From: Alphaproteobacteria bacterium
GTDB lineage: Bacteria; Pseudomonadota; Alphaproteobacteria; UBA6615
DNA: 64,000 bases
Assembly: GCA_009694135.1 (NCBI GenBank)
Contig: SHVS01000002.1
Span: 1 to 64,000 of the forward strand
Direction: 5' to 3'
The notes below the pieces were generated by a model, which worked only from the letters and a program-made list of their open reading frames with translations, was not told the origin of the DNA and did not search any database. Shown piece after piece: positions 47,039 to 57,279 of the stretch. Position numbers and translations under genes: made by a program. Numbering within the stretch: the stretch's first letter is position 1; each line of letters starts with the position of its first letter.

Positions 47039-47277
47039 CATCCGCCCCGGCGCAGGGTCTGTTTTCACCCGCCGCCAGCCGTCATACTCGGAAAATTGAC
47101 CTTGTTTCGCCAAGCTGTCCCACCAATTCTGGGTGTGGATGTAGCCCGCGCTGCCTATCTATGTGAGACTTACGCCCTCGTGCGGGAGACGGAACCCGTC
47201 AGCTCCGCGCGTGACACGGGGGTGCGCGGTCGCCGGACTCGCGGTTTCCAGGACCCGGCCTTAGAGGGAGACAGAGG

Positions 47278-48627
47278 ATGCGCCTAATGAGTCACGACCT
47301 CGCCCGCCTGCTTCCGACGCTGTTCGCGGCGGCCCTGTTAGCTTCGCCCGCGGCGGCGCAGAAATTCAACCCTGCCTCCTTCACCCTCGACAATGGCTTG
47401 CAGGTCGTCGTGGTTGAAAACCACCGCGCCCCAGCCGTCACGCAGATGGTCTACTACAAAGTCGGCAGCGCCGATGAGGAGCCGGGCAAGGGCGGTCTCG
47501 CCCATTTCCTTGAGCATTTGATGTTCAAGGGCACGCCGAAGCATCCGCCGGGCGAGTTCTCGCAGATGGTGGCCAAGCATGGCGGGCGCGAGAACGCCTT
47601 CACCACCCAGGACACGACCGGCTATTGGCAGCGCGTTGCAACCAAACAGCTGGGCATGATCATGGAGCTCGAGGCGGACCGCATGGTCAATCTCGTGCTC
47701 GCCCCGGAAACCGTACTGTCCGAACGCGACGTGATCCTTGAGGAACGCCGGTCGCGGGTGGAGCAGGAGGCCGGCGGCGTGCTCAACGAGCAGCTCACCG
47801 CCACGACTTGGCTCGCCCATCCTTATCGCAATCCGGTCATCGGCTGGGAGCACGAAATCCGCGGGCTGACGCGCGAGAACGCGCTTGAGTTCTACAAGCG
47901 CTGGTACGCGCCCAATAACGCCATTCTGGTGATCGCCGGCGACGTGACCGTGGCCGACGTGCGCAAGCTGGCCGAGAAAACCTTTGGCCAAGTGCCCGCG
48001 CGGCCGGTGCCAAAGCGCATGCGCGTAACCGAACCCGAACAGCGCGCCGCGCGCCGAGTCGAACTCAAGGATCCTCGCGTCCGCCAGGCGAGCATCACGC
48101 GACGCTATATAGCGCCGAGCTATATGGCCGGAGCGCGCGAACACGCCGCGGCGCTTGAAGTCGCCTCCGAGGTGCTCGGCGGCGGTTCGACCGGCGTTTT
48201 CTTTCGCTCGCTCGTGGTCGAACAGAAGGTGGCAAGCTCGGCCGGAGCTTTCTATTCGCCGACATCGATCGATCTGGGGCTCTTCGGTTTTTCGCTTACC
48301 CCGCGCACCGGCGTAACGGTCGCCGAGGCCGAAGCAGCGCTCGACTCCCTGATCAAGGACGTCCTCGCCAAGGGCGTAAGCGCCGAGGAGGTCGAGCGCG
48401 CCAAGCAGCGCATGATCGACAGCTCGATTTTCGCCATGGACAATACTCAGTCGGTCGCCCGCATGTTCGCCTCGGCATTGTCGCGCGGGCAGTCGGCGAA
48501 CGAGATTGAAGAGTGGCCGGCGCGGATTGCCTTGGTGACCGTCGAACAGATCAATGCCGCGCTCAAGGCGGTGCTTCGCTCCCCCTGGTCGGTCACGGGA
48601 CTGTTGCTGCCGGCTGACAAGGGCTAA
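47278..48627 (+). CDS. M16 zinc peptidase, catalytic subunit
   Basis: The 449-residue exported peptidase has a signal peptide cut near AAAQK. The inverted zinc motif HFLEH (H76, E79, H80) is present, with the third ligand in the downstream ELEADRM segment. AGGGAGACAGAGG precedes the ATG at 47278, and an ATG three codons later is possible. It pairs with the next gene, which lacks the motif, giving a mitochondrial-processing-peptidase-like heterodimer in the periplasm. The substrate is unknown. Confidence 0.92.
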   Translation: MRLMSHDLARLLPTLFAAALLASPAAAQKFNPASFTLDNGLQVVVVENHRAPAVTQMVYYKVGSADEEPGKGGLAHFLEHLMFKGTPKHPPGEFSQMVAKHGGRENAFTTQDTTGYWQRVATKQLGMIMELEADRMVNLVLAPETVLSERDVILEERRSRVEQEAGGVLNEQLTATTWLAHPYRNPVIGWEHEIRGLTRENALEFYKRWYAPNNAILVIAGDVTVADVRKLAEKTFGQVPARPVPKRMRVTEPEQRAARRVELKDPRVRQASITRRYIAPSYMAGAREHAAALEVASEVLGGGSTGVFFRSLVVEQKVASSAGAFYSPTSIDLGLFGFSLTPRTGVTVAEAEAALDSLIKDVLAKGVSAEEVERAKQRMIDSSIFAMDNTQSVARMFASALSRGQSANEIEEWPARIALVTVEQINAALKAVLRSPWSVTGLLLPADKG

Positions 48628-48733
48628 GTGCGTTTGTGTTGACGAAGGCGCGTGCGACGCACGAACCGAGGGCGCGACAAGCGGAATCGCTGCGGCGGGC
48701 GCCCGCCCAGCTAAGGCCTGCGAGGAGCACCAA

Positions 48734-50137
48734 ATGATCCCTCCGACAGCCATGACCCCGAACACAGCCTCCAGGGTTGTTGCCGCGCGCGCCCGCGTCG
48801 CGTGGCGGGCGATGTTGTCCTGGCTGACCGTCGCGGTGGTCGCCGGCGGCGCCGTACCGGCGTTGGCGGTCGCCGTCGTCCCCGTCACCAGCCCGGGCGG
48901 GATCACCGCTTGGCTGGTCGAAGACCACAGCGTGCCGATCATCAGCCTGCGACTCCTTTTCCGCGGCGGCACGGCGATCGACCCGCCGGGGCGCGAAGGC
49001 CTCGCGGCGCTGACCGCCAACCTGCTCGACGAAGGCGCCGCCGAGTATGACTCACAGGCGTTTCAGACACTGCTGTCGGATAACTCGATCACGCTCAGCT
49101 TCAGTTCCGGCCCGGACAATTTCGGCGGCACGCTGCGCACGCTGGTCAAGAAACGGGATCTCGCCTTCGACCTGTTGCGCTTGTCGATCATCCAGCCGCG
49201 CTTCGACCAGGAGCCGACCGAGCGCGTGCGCGGCCAAGTGCAGAACGTGATCTCGCGCAGCGCCAACGACCCCGACCAGATCGCCGGCCGGGTGTTCTTC
49301 CGCACGGTTCTACCCAATCACCCCTATGGGCGGCCCAGCCGCGGCACGGCGGAAAGCGTGACCGCGATCACCCGCGATGACATGCGCCAATTCGTGGCCG
49401 ACCGCTTTGCGCGCGACAATCTAGTGCTTGCCATCGTCGGCGATATCACCGCCGCGGAACTCGCCCCGCTGCTGGACAAGACCTTTGGCGCGCTGCCCGC
49501 CAATTCCAAGCCGTTCAACGTGATCGAGGCCGCGCCCAAAGATACCGGCGAGGTCATCGTCGCGGAGTGGGATGTGCCGCAGTCGACCGTGCTGTTTGGA
49601 CAAAAGGGTCTGAAACGCAGCGACCCCGACTTCTACTCGGCCTATGTGCTCAACTACATTCTCGGCGGCAGCGGCTTCACCGCGCGGCTCTACCAAGAAG
49701 TGCGCGAGGCGCGCGGCCTGGCCTATTCGGTCTATAGCTACCTCAGCACCTATGAGCACGCCGGGCTGGTGCTCGGCAGCGCCGGCACGGCCAATGGCCG
49801 TGTGGCGGAAACGATCGAAGTCGTGCGTCAGCAATGGGCCAAGATGCGCGACGGCGAGGTCGGCCAGGCCGAACTCGACGACGCCAAGGCCGGGCTGACC
49901 GGTTCCTTCGCCATCCAGTTCGAAACCACCAACTCGGTGGCCAATACGCTGGTCTCGATGCAGACCGACAACCTGGGCATCGACTACATCGACAGGCGCA
50001 ACGCTTATATCGAGGCGGTGACGCTGGCCGACATCAAGCGTGTCGCCAAGCGCCTGCTCAACCCGGAGTCACTGGTGTTCGTGATCGTCGGCAAGCCCGA
50101 GGGCGTCACCGCGACCCGCACCCAGACCGGCGGCTAA
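48734..50137 (+). CDS. M16 peptidase-like protein, non-catalytic partner
   Basis: This 467-residue protein of the M16 fold has an N-terminal signal/hydrophobic segment. The position of the zinc motif reads LAALTANLLDEGA, with no HxxEH. The C-terminal substrate-clamp motif RLYQEVREARGLAYSVYSY is intact. Such proteins act as the partner of an active M16 subunit, here encoded just upstream. AGGAG seven bases before the ATG at 48734 supports the start. Confidence 0.9.
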   Translation: MIPPTAMTPNTASRVVAARARVAWRAMLSWLTVAVVAGGAVPALAVAVVPVTSPGGITAWLVEDHSVPIISLRLLFRGGTAIDPPGREGLAALTANLLDEGAAEYDSQAFQTLLSDNSITLSFSSGPDNFGGTLRTLVKKRDLAFDLLRLSIIQPRFDQEPTERVRGQVQNVISRSANDPDQIAGRVFFRTVLPNHPYGRPSRGTAESVTAITRDDMRQFVADRFARDNLVLAIVGDITAAELAPLLDKTFGALPANSKPFNVIEAAPKDTGEVIVAEWDVPQSTVLFGQKGLKRSDPDFYSAYVLNYILGGSGFTARLYQEVREARGLAYSVYSYLSTYEHAGLVLGSAGTANGRVAETIEVVRQQWAKMRDGEVGQAELDDAKAGLTGSFAIQFETTNSVANTLVSMQTDNLGIDYIDRRNAYIEAVTLADIKRVAKRLLNPESLVFVIVGKPEGVTATRTQTGG

Positions 50138-50161
50138 GGTAGTGATCGAAACGGAGGCTCC

Positions 50162-50216
50162 GGCCGGCCCTGCCTAGCCGGCCAAGGCGAGCTTCGCCTC
50201 GGCGAAAGGTCGCCTT
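50162..50216. terminator. Cluster of hairpins after the M16 operon
   Basis: GGCCGGC/GCCGGCC (50162-50168 with 50177-50183) is followed by AGGCGA/TCGCCT (50185-50190 with 50194-50199) and GGCGA/TCGCC (50201-50205 with 50210-50214). The arms GGCGA and TCGCC recur, so AAGGCGA (50184-50190) can also pair with TCGCCTT (50210-50216). No long T tract follows. It could terminate the M16 operon or regulate the nitronate monooxygenase downstream. Confidence 0.45.
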
Positions 50217-50336
50217 CCGTTGCGGATATCGCTATACAACCTCATGACCTGCTAGCGGTTCGGCCCGACGGTCCGGAAATGGACTGCCGGAATCGGAGCG
50301 TCGGCCCTGTCCAACAGGCAAAGGTCGCCCCACAGC

Positions 50337-51410
50337 GTGCACACCACGAATCTGACCAAGCTCCTCGGCATCGAGTTGCCATTGATCCAGGCGCCGATGG
50401 CCGGCGGATATACGACCCCGGTGCTGGTCGCCTCTGTGTCAAATACCGGCGGACTCGGCTCACTGGCCGCTTCGCTGCTCAAGCCGGAGGAAATCGCGGC
50501 CGAAGCAGCGGCGATCCGCGCGCTCACCCGCGCGCCCTTCGCCATCAATCTCTTCGTCCCGGAAGCGACGCCCACGGTCAGCGACGCCGAGCTCAAGGCG
50601 GCGGCCGATGCGCTGGAGCCGATCGCGAAGGAGCTCGGAATCGAGCCTCCGCGCCCCATTCGCGCGCCGGTCGTGGAGTTCAACGCCCAGCTCGAAGCGG
50701 TGCTGGAGGCGCGGCCGGCGGTGGTGAGCTTCGTCATGGGCGTGCCGCCGAGCGACGTGGTCAATCGGATCCTGGCCGCCGGCATCAAATTGATCGGCAC
50801 GGCAACCAATGAGGCCGAAGCGCAAGCGCTGGCCACCGCCGGCGTCGAGGTCTTGGTGGCGCAAGGCTCCGAGGCCGGCGGGCATCGCGGGACCTTCCTG
50901 CCGGCGCCGGCCGACCGCATGCTCGGCGCCTTCCCGCTCGTGCAGCAATTGGTTCGGGCGTTCGAGCTGCCGGTGATCGCCGCCGGCGGAATCATGAATG
51001 GGCGCGGCATCGCCGCGGCGCTCGCCAATGGCGCGCAAGCGGTGCAGCTCGGCAGCGTGTTCATGCTGGCGCGCGAAGCCGGCACGCCGCCGGAGTTGCG
51101 CACGGCGCTCATTGAGCTGCGCAACGCGCCCAGCGTGATTTCGTGCGTCTTTACCGGCAAACCGGCGCGTGTGATCCGCAACCGCTTCGTCGAAATGATG
51201 GATCAGCCGGGCATTCCGATTTTGCCCTGGCCGCATCAGGGGCCGCTGACCGTCACGCTGCGCCGCGCCGCGCTCAAGCAAGGGCGACGCGAGTTCATGT
51301 TCCTGCTTGCCGGCCAGGGCGCGCCCTTTATCCAGTCTATGCCGGCCGGATCGATGATTCGCGAGTTCCTGGGCGACTATCGCAGCGCGGTGAAGCAACT
51401 CGGCCTTTGA
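50337..51410 (+). CDS. Nitronate monooxygenase
   Basis: This 357-residue FMN-dependent TIM-barrel enzyme of the 2-nitropropane dioxygenase family has an N-terminal LIQAPMAGGYTTPVL. The conserved AQGSEAGGHRG carries the catalytic His, and VIAAGGIMNGRGIAAALANGAQAVQLGS forms the FMN phosphate site. It oxidises alkyl nitronates such as propionate-3-nitronate. The start codon is GTG at 50337. It precedes pgi by 66 bases. Confidence 0.87.
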   Translation: MHTTNLTKLLGIELPLIQAPMAGGYTTPVLVASVSNTGGLGSLAASLLKPEEIAAEAAAIRALTRAPFAINLFVPEATPTVSDAELKAAADALEPIAKELGIEPPRPIRAPVVEFNAQLEAVLEARPAVVSFVMGVPPSDVVNRILAAGIKLIGTATNEAEAQALATAGVEVLVAQGSEAGGHRGTFLPAPADRMLGAFPLVQQLVRAFELPVIAAGGIMNGRGIAAALANGAQAVQLGSVFMLAREAGTPPELRTALIELRNAPSVISCVFTGKPARVIRNRFVEMMDQPGIPILPWPHQGPLTVTLRRAALKQGRREFMFLLAGQGAPFIQSMPAGSMIREFLGDYRSAVKQLGL

Positions 51411-51476
51411 CATAGGTTGCATGCCCGGTGCCGCCGCCGCAGTCTTGATGCGATGGTCGGACTCGGAGCGCGGGCA

Positions 51477-52775
51477 ATGCTGTATGAGCAGGATCTGAGC
51501 GGCTGCCTGGCGCGGCGGCTGGGCGCGCATGGCCTAACCGACGATGATCTGCTGCCCGAGATCTTGCATCTCGAGGGCGGGATCACGGCGCTGCGTGCAC
51601 AGCACGAGCGCAAGAGCCTGCCCCTGCTGGCGCTGCCCGGGCGCAGCGACGACCTTGCCCCGCTGGCGCCCCTGGCCGAGGAATTCCGCAGCCGCTTCGA
51701 CCACGTCGTCGTGCTCGGCACTGGCGGATCGAGCCTCGGCGGGCAGACGCTGGTCGCGCTCAAGGATCTCGGCATCGGCAAGCCGCAGGGCGCGCCCAAG
51801 CTCATTTTCCTCGACAACATCGATCCCGAGGCCTTCGCCGCGCTGAGCGCCACGGTCGATTGGCGGCGCGCCGGGCTGATTGTGATTTCCAAATCCGGCA
51901 CCACGGCCGAGACGCTGACCCAGCTCCTAACCCTCTTGCCGAAGCTCAAGGTGGCGCAAGGCGCCGCCCATGGCCGGCATGTGGTGGTGATCACCGAGCC
52001 GGGCGATAACCCGATGCGGCGGATCGCGGCGACCATCGGCGCCAGGATCCTTGATCACGATCCGGGCATCGGTGGGCGCTATTCGGTGCTGAGCCTGGTC
52101 GGGCTGCTGCCGGCGCTGATCGCCGGGGTGGACGTGGCCGAAGTGCGCCGCGGGGCGCTGGAGGTGCTCGACGACACGCTCACACGCGGCACCGCTTCGG
52201 CTCCGGCCCAAGGCGCCGTGACCGCGATCACCCTCGCGCGCAAACGCGGCGCGAGCGTGACCGTGATCATGCCCTATCTCGACCGGCTGGCGCAGTTCGG
52301 CCTCTGGTATCGCCAGCTGTGGGCCGAGAGCCTGGGCAAGGGCGGCAAGGGCACGACGCCGATCCGCGCCATGGGCACCGTCGATCAGCACAGCCAATTG
52401 CAGCTATATCTCGGCGGTCCGCGCGACAAGACCTTCACCCTGATCGAGACCGCCACGGTGGGAACCGGCGACGCCGTCCCAGAGGCAAGCGCGCGCGCGG
52501 CCGGGATCGACTATCTGGCCGGGCGGCGCATGGGCGATCTCCTGGCGGCGGAAGCGCGCGCCACCGCCGACACGTTGCTCAAGGGCGGTCGCCCGACGCG
52601 CGTCATTCGCCTGGCCAAGCTGAATGCGGCCAGTATGGGTGCGCTCTTGATGCATTTCATGCTGGAGACGATCCTGGCCGCGCATCTGCTCGGCGTCGAT
52701 CCCTTCGACCAGCCGGCGGTCGAAGAAGGCAAGATCCTCGCCCGCCGCTATTTGGCGGAGATGACTCGCTCATGA
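51477..52775 (+). CDS. pgi: Glucose-6-phosphate isomerase
   Basis: The 432-residue SIS-fold enzyme interconverts glucose-6-phosphate and fructose-6-phosphate. The sugar-phosphate loops [12 protein letters not shown] and [12 protein letters not shown] are present. The active-site Gln/His region is [16 protein letters not shown], with a Lys in the C-terminal helix. At this length it belongs to the shorter PGI branch found in many alphaproteobacteria. GGAG eight bases upstream supports ATG 51477. It overlaps mutL by 4 bases. Confidence 0.9.
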   Translation: MLYEQDLSGCLARRLGAHGLTDDDLLPEILHLEGGITALRAQHERKSLPLLALPGRSDDLAPLAPLAEEFRSRFDHVVVLGTGGSSLGGQTLVALKDLGIGKPQGAPKLIFLDNIDPEAFAALSATVDWRRAGLIVISKSGTTAETLTQLLTLLPKLKVAQGAAHGRHVVVITEPGDNPMRRIAATIGARILDHDPGIGGRYSVLSLVGLLPALIAGVDVAEVRRGALEVLDDTLTRGTASAPAQGAVTAITLARKRGASVTVIMPYLDRLAQFGLWYRQLWAESLGKGGKGTTPIRAMGTVDQHSQLQLYLGGPRDKTFTLIETATVGTGDAVPEASARAAGIDYLAGRRMGDLLAAEARATADTLLKGGRPTRVIRLAKLNAASMGALLMHFMLETILAAHLLGVDPFDQPAVEEGKILARRYLAEMTRS

Positions 52776-54589
52776 CCATCCGGCTTTTGCCGCCGGGGCT
52801 GGTCAATCGCATCGCCGCCGGTGAAGTGATCGAGCGCCCCGCGGCCGCGATCAAGGAACTGGTCGAAAACGCGCTCGATGCCGGCGCGCGGCGCATCGAT
52901 GTCGTGGTCGAAGGCGGCGGGCTCGATCGTATCCTGGTTACCGATGACGGCGGCGGCATGACTCCTGACGAGCTCGTGCTTGCGGTCGAACGGCACGCGA
53001 CCTCGAAACTGCCCGACGACGATCTGGTGCATGTGCGCCACCTCGGCTTCCGCGGCGAGGCCTTGCCGGCGATCGGCTCCGTGTCACGGCTGACCATCGC
53101 CTCGCGTCCAACGAGTGCGCGCGAGGCCTATGCGCTCACAGTCGCACACGGAACCGTCGGCACGCCCATGCCGGCGGCGCTGTCCGGCGGCACGCGGATC
53201 GAAGTGCTCGGGCTGTTCGCCTCCACCCCCGCGCGGCTCAAATTCATGAAAACCACGGCGACCGAATTCGGCCAGGCGCGCGAGGCGGTGCAGCGTCTCG
53301 CGCTCGCGCATCCGGCTGTCGGCTTCACCCTGGCTGACGGGATGAGCGAGCGGCTGCGCCTGCCGCCGCAGCCAGGCGACGCCGAAGCCGCGCGCGACAA
53401 GCGTATCGAGGCGCTGCTCGGGCGCGAATTCCGCGATAACGCCGTGCGGCTTTTGGCCGAGCGCGACGGGGTCGTGCTCACCGGGCTTGCGGGCTTGCCA
53501 ACATTGTCGCGCGCCAACGCGCAGCACCAGTATCTGATCGTCAACAGTCGGCCGGTGCGCGACCGGCTGCTCGCCGGGGCCGTGCGCGCCGCCTATCAGG
53601 ATTTGATGCCGCGCGACCGCCACCCGCTGCTGGCGCTGTTCCTGACCCTGCCGCCGGAAGAGGTCGACGTGAATGTCCACCCGGCCAAGGCCGAGGTGCG
53701 CTTCCGCGACGGAGCCTTGGTGCGCGGACTGATCGTGAGCGCCCTGCGCCATGCGCTCGCCGACGCCGGGCATCGGGCCGCGACCACGGTCGCCGACCGC
53801 ACCCTGGCGGCGTTTCAGCCCTCCGCCCCAGCCATTGCCCGCTGGGCCGCGACCGGCGCGCCGCAGCGTCCCATGCGCGGTTTGGCCGAAGCCGCGGTGC
53901 AATATTTTGCACCGCCGAGCGCGGCTTCGGGCATGCATCTGCCCGGCTTGGATGCGCCGGAATTGCGTCGTCCCACGCCCGAGCCGGAGCCGGAAACCCC
54001 AGCCCACGACCACCCGCTCGGCGCGGCGCGCGCGCAGTTGTTCGATACCTATGTCGTGGCCGAAACCGCCGACGGCATGGTGATCATCGACCAGCACGCG
54101 GCGCATGAGCGCGTGGTCGAGGAAGAGATCAAAGCCGGGCTGGCGCGCGGCGGCGTCACACGCCAAGGGCTGCTCTTGCCCGAGGTGGTGGAGCTTGACG
54201 AAAGCGCGGCGGCGCGCCTGGCGCAGCGCGCGCCCGAACTCGAAACGCTCGGTCTTTCAATCGAAAGCTTCGGCCGTGGCGCGATCCTGGTGCGCGCAGC
54301 CCCGGCCGTGTTGGGCTCGGGATCGCTCGCCCCTCTGCTGGCCGATCTGGCCGACGAGATCGGCGCGCTCGACCAGGATTTCGCGCTCAAGGAGCGGCTC
54401 GATGCGGTGATCGCGCGCATGGCCTGTCACGGCGCGGTGCGCGCCGGGCGCAGGCTCACGCTCGCCGAAATGAACGCGCTGCTGCGGCAAATGGAGGCGA
54501 CACCCTTCGCCGGCCAATGCGCGCATGGCCGCCCGACCTATGTCGAGCTGAAACGCGCCGATATCGAGCGTCTCTTCGGCCGCCGCTAA
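52772..54589 (+). CDS. mutL: DNA mismatch repair protein MutL
   Basis: The 605-residue GHKL ATPase links mismatch recognition to excision. N-terminal motifs are [23 protein letters not shown] and [12 protein letters not shown]. The C-terminal domain has [12 protein letters not shown], matching the DQHA-x2-E-x4-E endonuclease motif, and [12 protein letters not shown]. It is therefore predicted to be a nicking MutL, as in bacteria without MutH. It is translationally coupled to pgi (ATGA). Confidence 0.95.
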   Translation: MTIRLLPPGLVNRIAAGEVIERPAAAIKELVENALDAGARRIDVVVEGGGLDRILVTDDGGGMTPDELVLAVERHATSKLPDDDLVHVRHLGFRGEALPAIGSVSRLTIASRPTSAREAYALTVAHGTVGTPMPAALSGGTRIEVLGLFASTPARLKFMKTTATEFGQAREAVQRLALAHPAVGFTLADGMSERLRLPPQPGDAEAARDKRIEALLGREFRDNAVRLLAERDGVVLTGLAGLPTLSRANAQHQYLIVNSRPVRDRLLAGAVRAAYQDLMPRDRHPLLALFLTLPPEEVDVNVHPAKAEVRFRDGALVRGLIVSALRHALADAGHRAATTVADRTLAAFQPSAPAIARWAATGAPQRPMRGLAEAAVQYFAPPSAASGMHLPGLDAPELRRPTPEPEPETPAHDHPLGAARAQLFDTYVVAETADGMVIIDQHAAHERVVEEEIKAGLARGGVTRQGLLLPEVVELDESAAARLAQRAPELETLGLSIESFGRGAILVRAAPAVLGSGSLAPLLADLADEIGALDQDFALKERLDAVIARMACHGAVRAGRRLTLAEMNALLRQMEATPFAGQCAHGRPTYVELKRADIERLFGRR

Positions 54590-54593
54590 GCTT

Positions 54594-55151
54594 TTATCCG
54601 CGCAAAATAAAGCGCAGTTCGCTGTCGCCGACGCGGCGGGCGTCCTCCAGCTCGAAGCCGGGCGGAAGCGGCGTACGGTCGCGCGCTGCCGCTTCGAGCA
54701 CGATCAACGCGTCGCGGGTGATCCAGCCGGCGCGATCGAGACCCGCCAGCGCAGGCATCGAAAGCCCGGAATCGTAAGGCGGATCGAGCAGCACCAGCGT
54801 CGCCGCGCGGCCGGCGGACGCCGTCGGCGGCGCGGTCGCATCGCCGGCCAAAATCGTCGCCTGCTCTTCCAGATCGAATGCCGCGAGCGTCGCCCGAAGC
54901 GCGTTCAGCACTCCGCGATCCTGTTCGAGAAACACCGCATGGGCGGCGCCGCGCGATAGCGCCTCGATGCCCAGCGCGCCCGATCCGGCGAAGGCGTCGA
55001 GCACGCGCGCGCCATCCAAAATCCCCGCATGCCGCCCATGCGCCAAGATATTGAACAGCGTCTGCCGCAACCGGTCGCCGCTTGGCCGCAACCCGGGCGC
55101 GGACGGCGCATCCAGCCGCCGCCCTTTGAGCCTACCTCCGCTTATGCGCAT
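54594..55151 (-). CDS. rsmD: 16S rRNA (guanine966-N2)-methyltransferase
   Basis: The 185-residue methyltransferase modifies G966 of 16S rRNA. It opens with MRISGGRLKGRRL and RPSGDRLRQTLFNIL, both typical of RsmD. The SAM motif is VLDAFAGSGALGIEAL and the catalytic N-methylase motif is LLDPPYDSG. The start at 55151 overlaps the rluB-like 3' end by 20 bases. It is convergent with mutL, 4 bases away. Confidence 0.93.
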   Translation of the reverse strand: MRISGGRLKGRRLDAPSAPGLRPSGDRLRQTLFNILAHGRHAGILDGARVLDAFAGSGALGIEALSRGAAHAVFLEQDRGVLNALRATLAAFDLEEQATILAGDATAPPTASAGRAATLVLLDPPYDSGLSMPALAGLDRAGWITRDALIVLEAAARDRTPLPPGFELEDARRVGDSELRFILRG

Positions 55152-55914
55152 GCTGAACGAAGGTGAGGCCGAGCTGATCCTTGAGGACCCGCCGCGACAC
55201 TTCATCCAGTTTGCCGCGCTCCAGCGTACCGAGCTGGAACGGCCCATAGGATACGCGGATTAGCCGCCCGACGGTGTAGCCGAGATGTTCGAGGACGCGC
55301 CGCACCTCGCGGTTCTTGCCCTCTCTCAAGCCGAGCGTGATCCAGGCATTGGCGCCCTGCTGGCGGTCGAGCGCGGCCTCGATCGGGCCATAGCGCACGC
55401 CCTCGATGGTGATCCCCTTCGCCAGCGCCGCAAGCGATTCCGCATTGGGTTGGCCGAACACGCGCGCCCGGTAACGCCGGACCCAGGCATTGGCCGGAAG
55501 CTCAAGCCGGCGGGCAAGCGCCCCGTCATTGGTGAGCAGCAGCAAGCCTTCGCTGTTCAAATCGAGCCGCCCGATCGATATCAGATGCCCGAGTTCCTTC
55601 GGCAGTTTGTCGAACAGCGTCGGCCGTCCCTGCGGATCGCGATGCGTGGTCAAAAGCCCGCGAGGCTTGTGATAGCGCCACACGCGCACTTCCTCGCGCG
55701 CCGGCAGCGGGCGGTCATCGACGGTGATTTTGGCGTCGGGGGCGACATTGAGCGCCGGGGTCTTGACCGTCACGCCGTCGAGCTTGACCCGTCCGTCGGC
55801 GATCCAGCGTTCCGCTTCGCGCCGCGAGGACACGCCCGCACGCGCGATCACCCGCGCGATACGCTCGAGCTTCACGCCCGCGATCTCTGCCGCTGCTTCA
55901 GTCTCTGCCGTCAC
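55132..55914 (-). CDS. rluB: 23S rRNA pseudouridine synthase, RsuA/RluB family
   Basis: This 260-residue protein has an N-terminal S4 RNA-binding domain (residues 15-65, IARAGVSSRREAERWI) and a pseudouridine synthase domain. The catalytic D118 is in GRLDLNSEGLLLLTND. It also has GKNREVRRVLEHLG and LIRVSYGPFQLG. The RluB versus RsuA assignment is by overall length and operon with rsmD, and is likely but not certain. The basic tail encodes part of the rsmD overlap. Confidence 0.86.
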   Translation of the reverse strand: MTAETEAAAEIAGVKLERIARVIARAGVSSRREAERWIADGRVKLDGVTVKTPALNVAPDAKITVDDRPLPAREEVRVWRYHKPRGLLTTHRDPQGRPTLFDKLPKELGHLISIGRLDLNSEGLLLLTNDGALARRLELPANAWVRRYRARVFGQPNAESLAALAKGITIEGVRYGPIEAALDRQQGANAWITLGLREGKNREVRRVLEHLGYTVGRLIRVSYGPFQLGTLERGKLDEVSRRVLKDQLGLTFVQHAHKRR

Positions 55915-55937
55915 CGACCGCTCCTACTCGGGCCGGA

Positions 55938-56651
55938 TCAGCGTCCGGCCGCCACCACGAAGGCGGCGAAGATACGCTCATCGCCGGCAGAAACGGAATA
56001 TTCCGGATGCCACTGCACGCCGAGGCAGAAACTCTTGCCCAGGGCCTCGATGCCCTCGATCACGCCATCGGGCGCGCGAGCGTTGATCATGACACCCGCG
56101 GGAGCGTCGCGCACCGCCTGATGGTGGGCGCTGTTCACCTCGAGCGTATCGCGGCCGACAATCGTATGCAGTAGCGTGCCCGGCGTGATGCTGACGCTGT
56201 GCCCCGGCTGGTCGCGCGGATTGGGCTGCTCATGCGCCAGCGCCGAGGGAATCTCGTCCGGGATATGCTGGATCAGCCGCCCGCCCAGGGCCACATGCAT
56301 CAATTGCTGCCCGCCGCAGATGCCGAGCAGGGCCATGTCGCGCACCAGCGCCCCGCGCGTGACCGCCAGCTCGAAGGCCGTGCGCCGGTCCTTGGTCTTG
56401 ACCGTGGCATGGCGCGCGCTATCGCCAAACAGCGCGGGATCGACGTCGAAGGCGCCGCCAGTGACCAACAGCCCGTCGATCCGGTCGAGATAGGCTTCGG
56501 CCTGTTCCGGCTCATGCGGCAGGGCGACCGGCAATCCGCCGGCGCGCGTCACCGCCGCGAAATAATTTTCGCGCAGCGCATACCATGGCAGTTTGGAATA
56601 ACCGCCGGGGGCTTCGGCATCGAGCGTCAGGCCGATGATCGGGCGAGGCAT
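55938..56651 (-). CDS. Gamma-glutamyl-gamma-aminobutyrate hydrolase family (peptidase C26)
   Basis: This 237-residue class I glutamine amidotransferase-like protein has the nucleophile C112 in LGICGGQQLMHV, and H215 and E217 in GVQWHPEY complete the triad. PuuD-type enzymes release GABA from gamma-glutamyl-GABA in putrescine breakdown. No other puu genes are nearby, so the true substrate is open. It is divergent from tadA. Confidence 0.85.
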   Translation of the reverse strand: MPRPIIGLTLDAEAPGGYSKLPWYALRENYFAAVTRAGGLPVALPHEPEQAEAYLDRIDGLLVTGGAFDVDPALFGDSARHATVKTKDRRTAFELAVTRGALVRDMALLGICGGQQLMHVALGGRLIQHIPDEIPSALAHEQPNPRDQPGHSVSITPGTLLHTIVGRDTLEVNSAHHQAVRDAPAGVMINARAPDGVIEGIEALGKSFCLGVQWHPEYSVSAGDERIFAAFVVAAGR

Positions 56652-56715
56652 CCGCAGAGACTAGGTGCCAACCGGTGAACGTGCAATTGACGCTGGCGAC
56701 GATTAGGGTCGCGTT

Positions 56716-57198
56716 ATGCGCATAACTGGCGATTTCATGGCTCAAGGCTTCATGGCTCAAGCGCTGGCTCTGGCCGAGGCGGCCGGCGCCGCCGGCGAGG
56801 TGCCGGTGGGCGCGGTGGTGGTCGAGGATGGCCGCGTGCTGGCCACGGCGAGCAATCGGGTCGAGACCGACTCCGACCCGACCGCGCATGCCGAAATCCT
56901 GGCGATTCGCGCCGCCGCCAAGGCCCGCTCTATTCAGAAGGGGGGCACGCCGAGGCTCGAGGGCTGCGACCTCTATGTCACGCTGGAGCCCTGCGCCATG
57001 TGCGCCCAGGCGATCGCCTTCGCCCGTCTCCGCCGGGTGTATTTCGCCGCCTATGACCCGAAGGGCGGCGGCGTCGAGCATGGCGCGAAGATTTTCTCCC
57101 AGCCGAGCTGCAACCACCGCCCCGAGGTCTATGGCGGGATCGAGGAACAGCGCGCGGGGGAGATGCTGCGGGCGTTTTTTCGGTCGCAACGAGGATAA
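56716..57198 (+). CDS. tadA: tRNA-specific adenosine deaminase
   Basis: The 160-residue zinc deaminase converts A34 to inosine in tRNA-Arg(ACG), which is encoded at 20420-20496. Zinc ligands and catalytic Glu are H58 and E60 (HAE), then C93 and C96 (EPCAMC), numbered from the ATG at 56716. The N terminus contains a near-tandem repeat (ATGGCTCAAG at 56737 and again at 56752), offering two further in-frame ATGs, so the true start could be any of three. The IS1595-like element begins 16 bases after its stop. Confidence 0.93.
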   Translation: MRITGDFMAQGFMAQALALAEAAGAAGEVPVGAVVVEDGRVLATASNRVETDSDPTAHAEILAIRAAAKARSIQKGGTPRLEGCDLYVTLEPCAMCAQAIAFARLRRVYFAAYDPKGGGVEHGAKIFSQPSCNHRPEVYGGIEEQRAGEMLRAFFRSQRG

Positions 57199-57214
57199 GC
57201 GCATACCAATTTCT

Positions 57215-57238
57215 GGAATTATACGGTTGACGTACCAC
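57215..57238 (+). repeat. Left terminal inverted repeat of the IS1595-like element
   Basis: It starts GGAATTATAC and ends with the 14-base core GGTTGACGTACCAC, which is identical (inverted) at 59062-59075. Confidence 0.75.
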
Positions 57239-57279
57239 ATGCGATCATGTAGGATGTCCTCATAGTGAGGATAAAAGAC

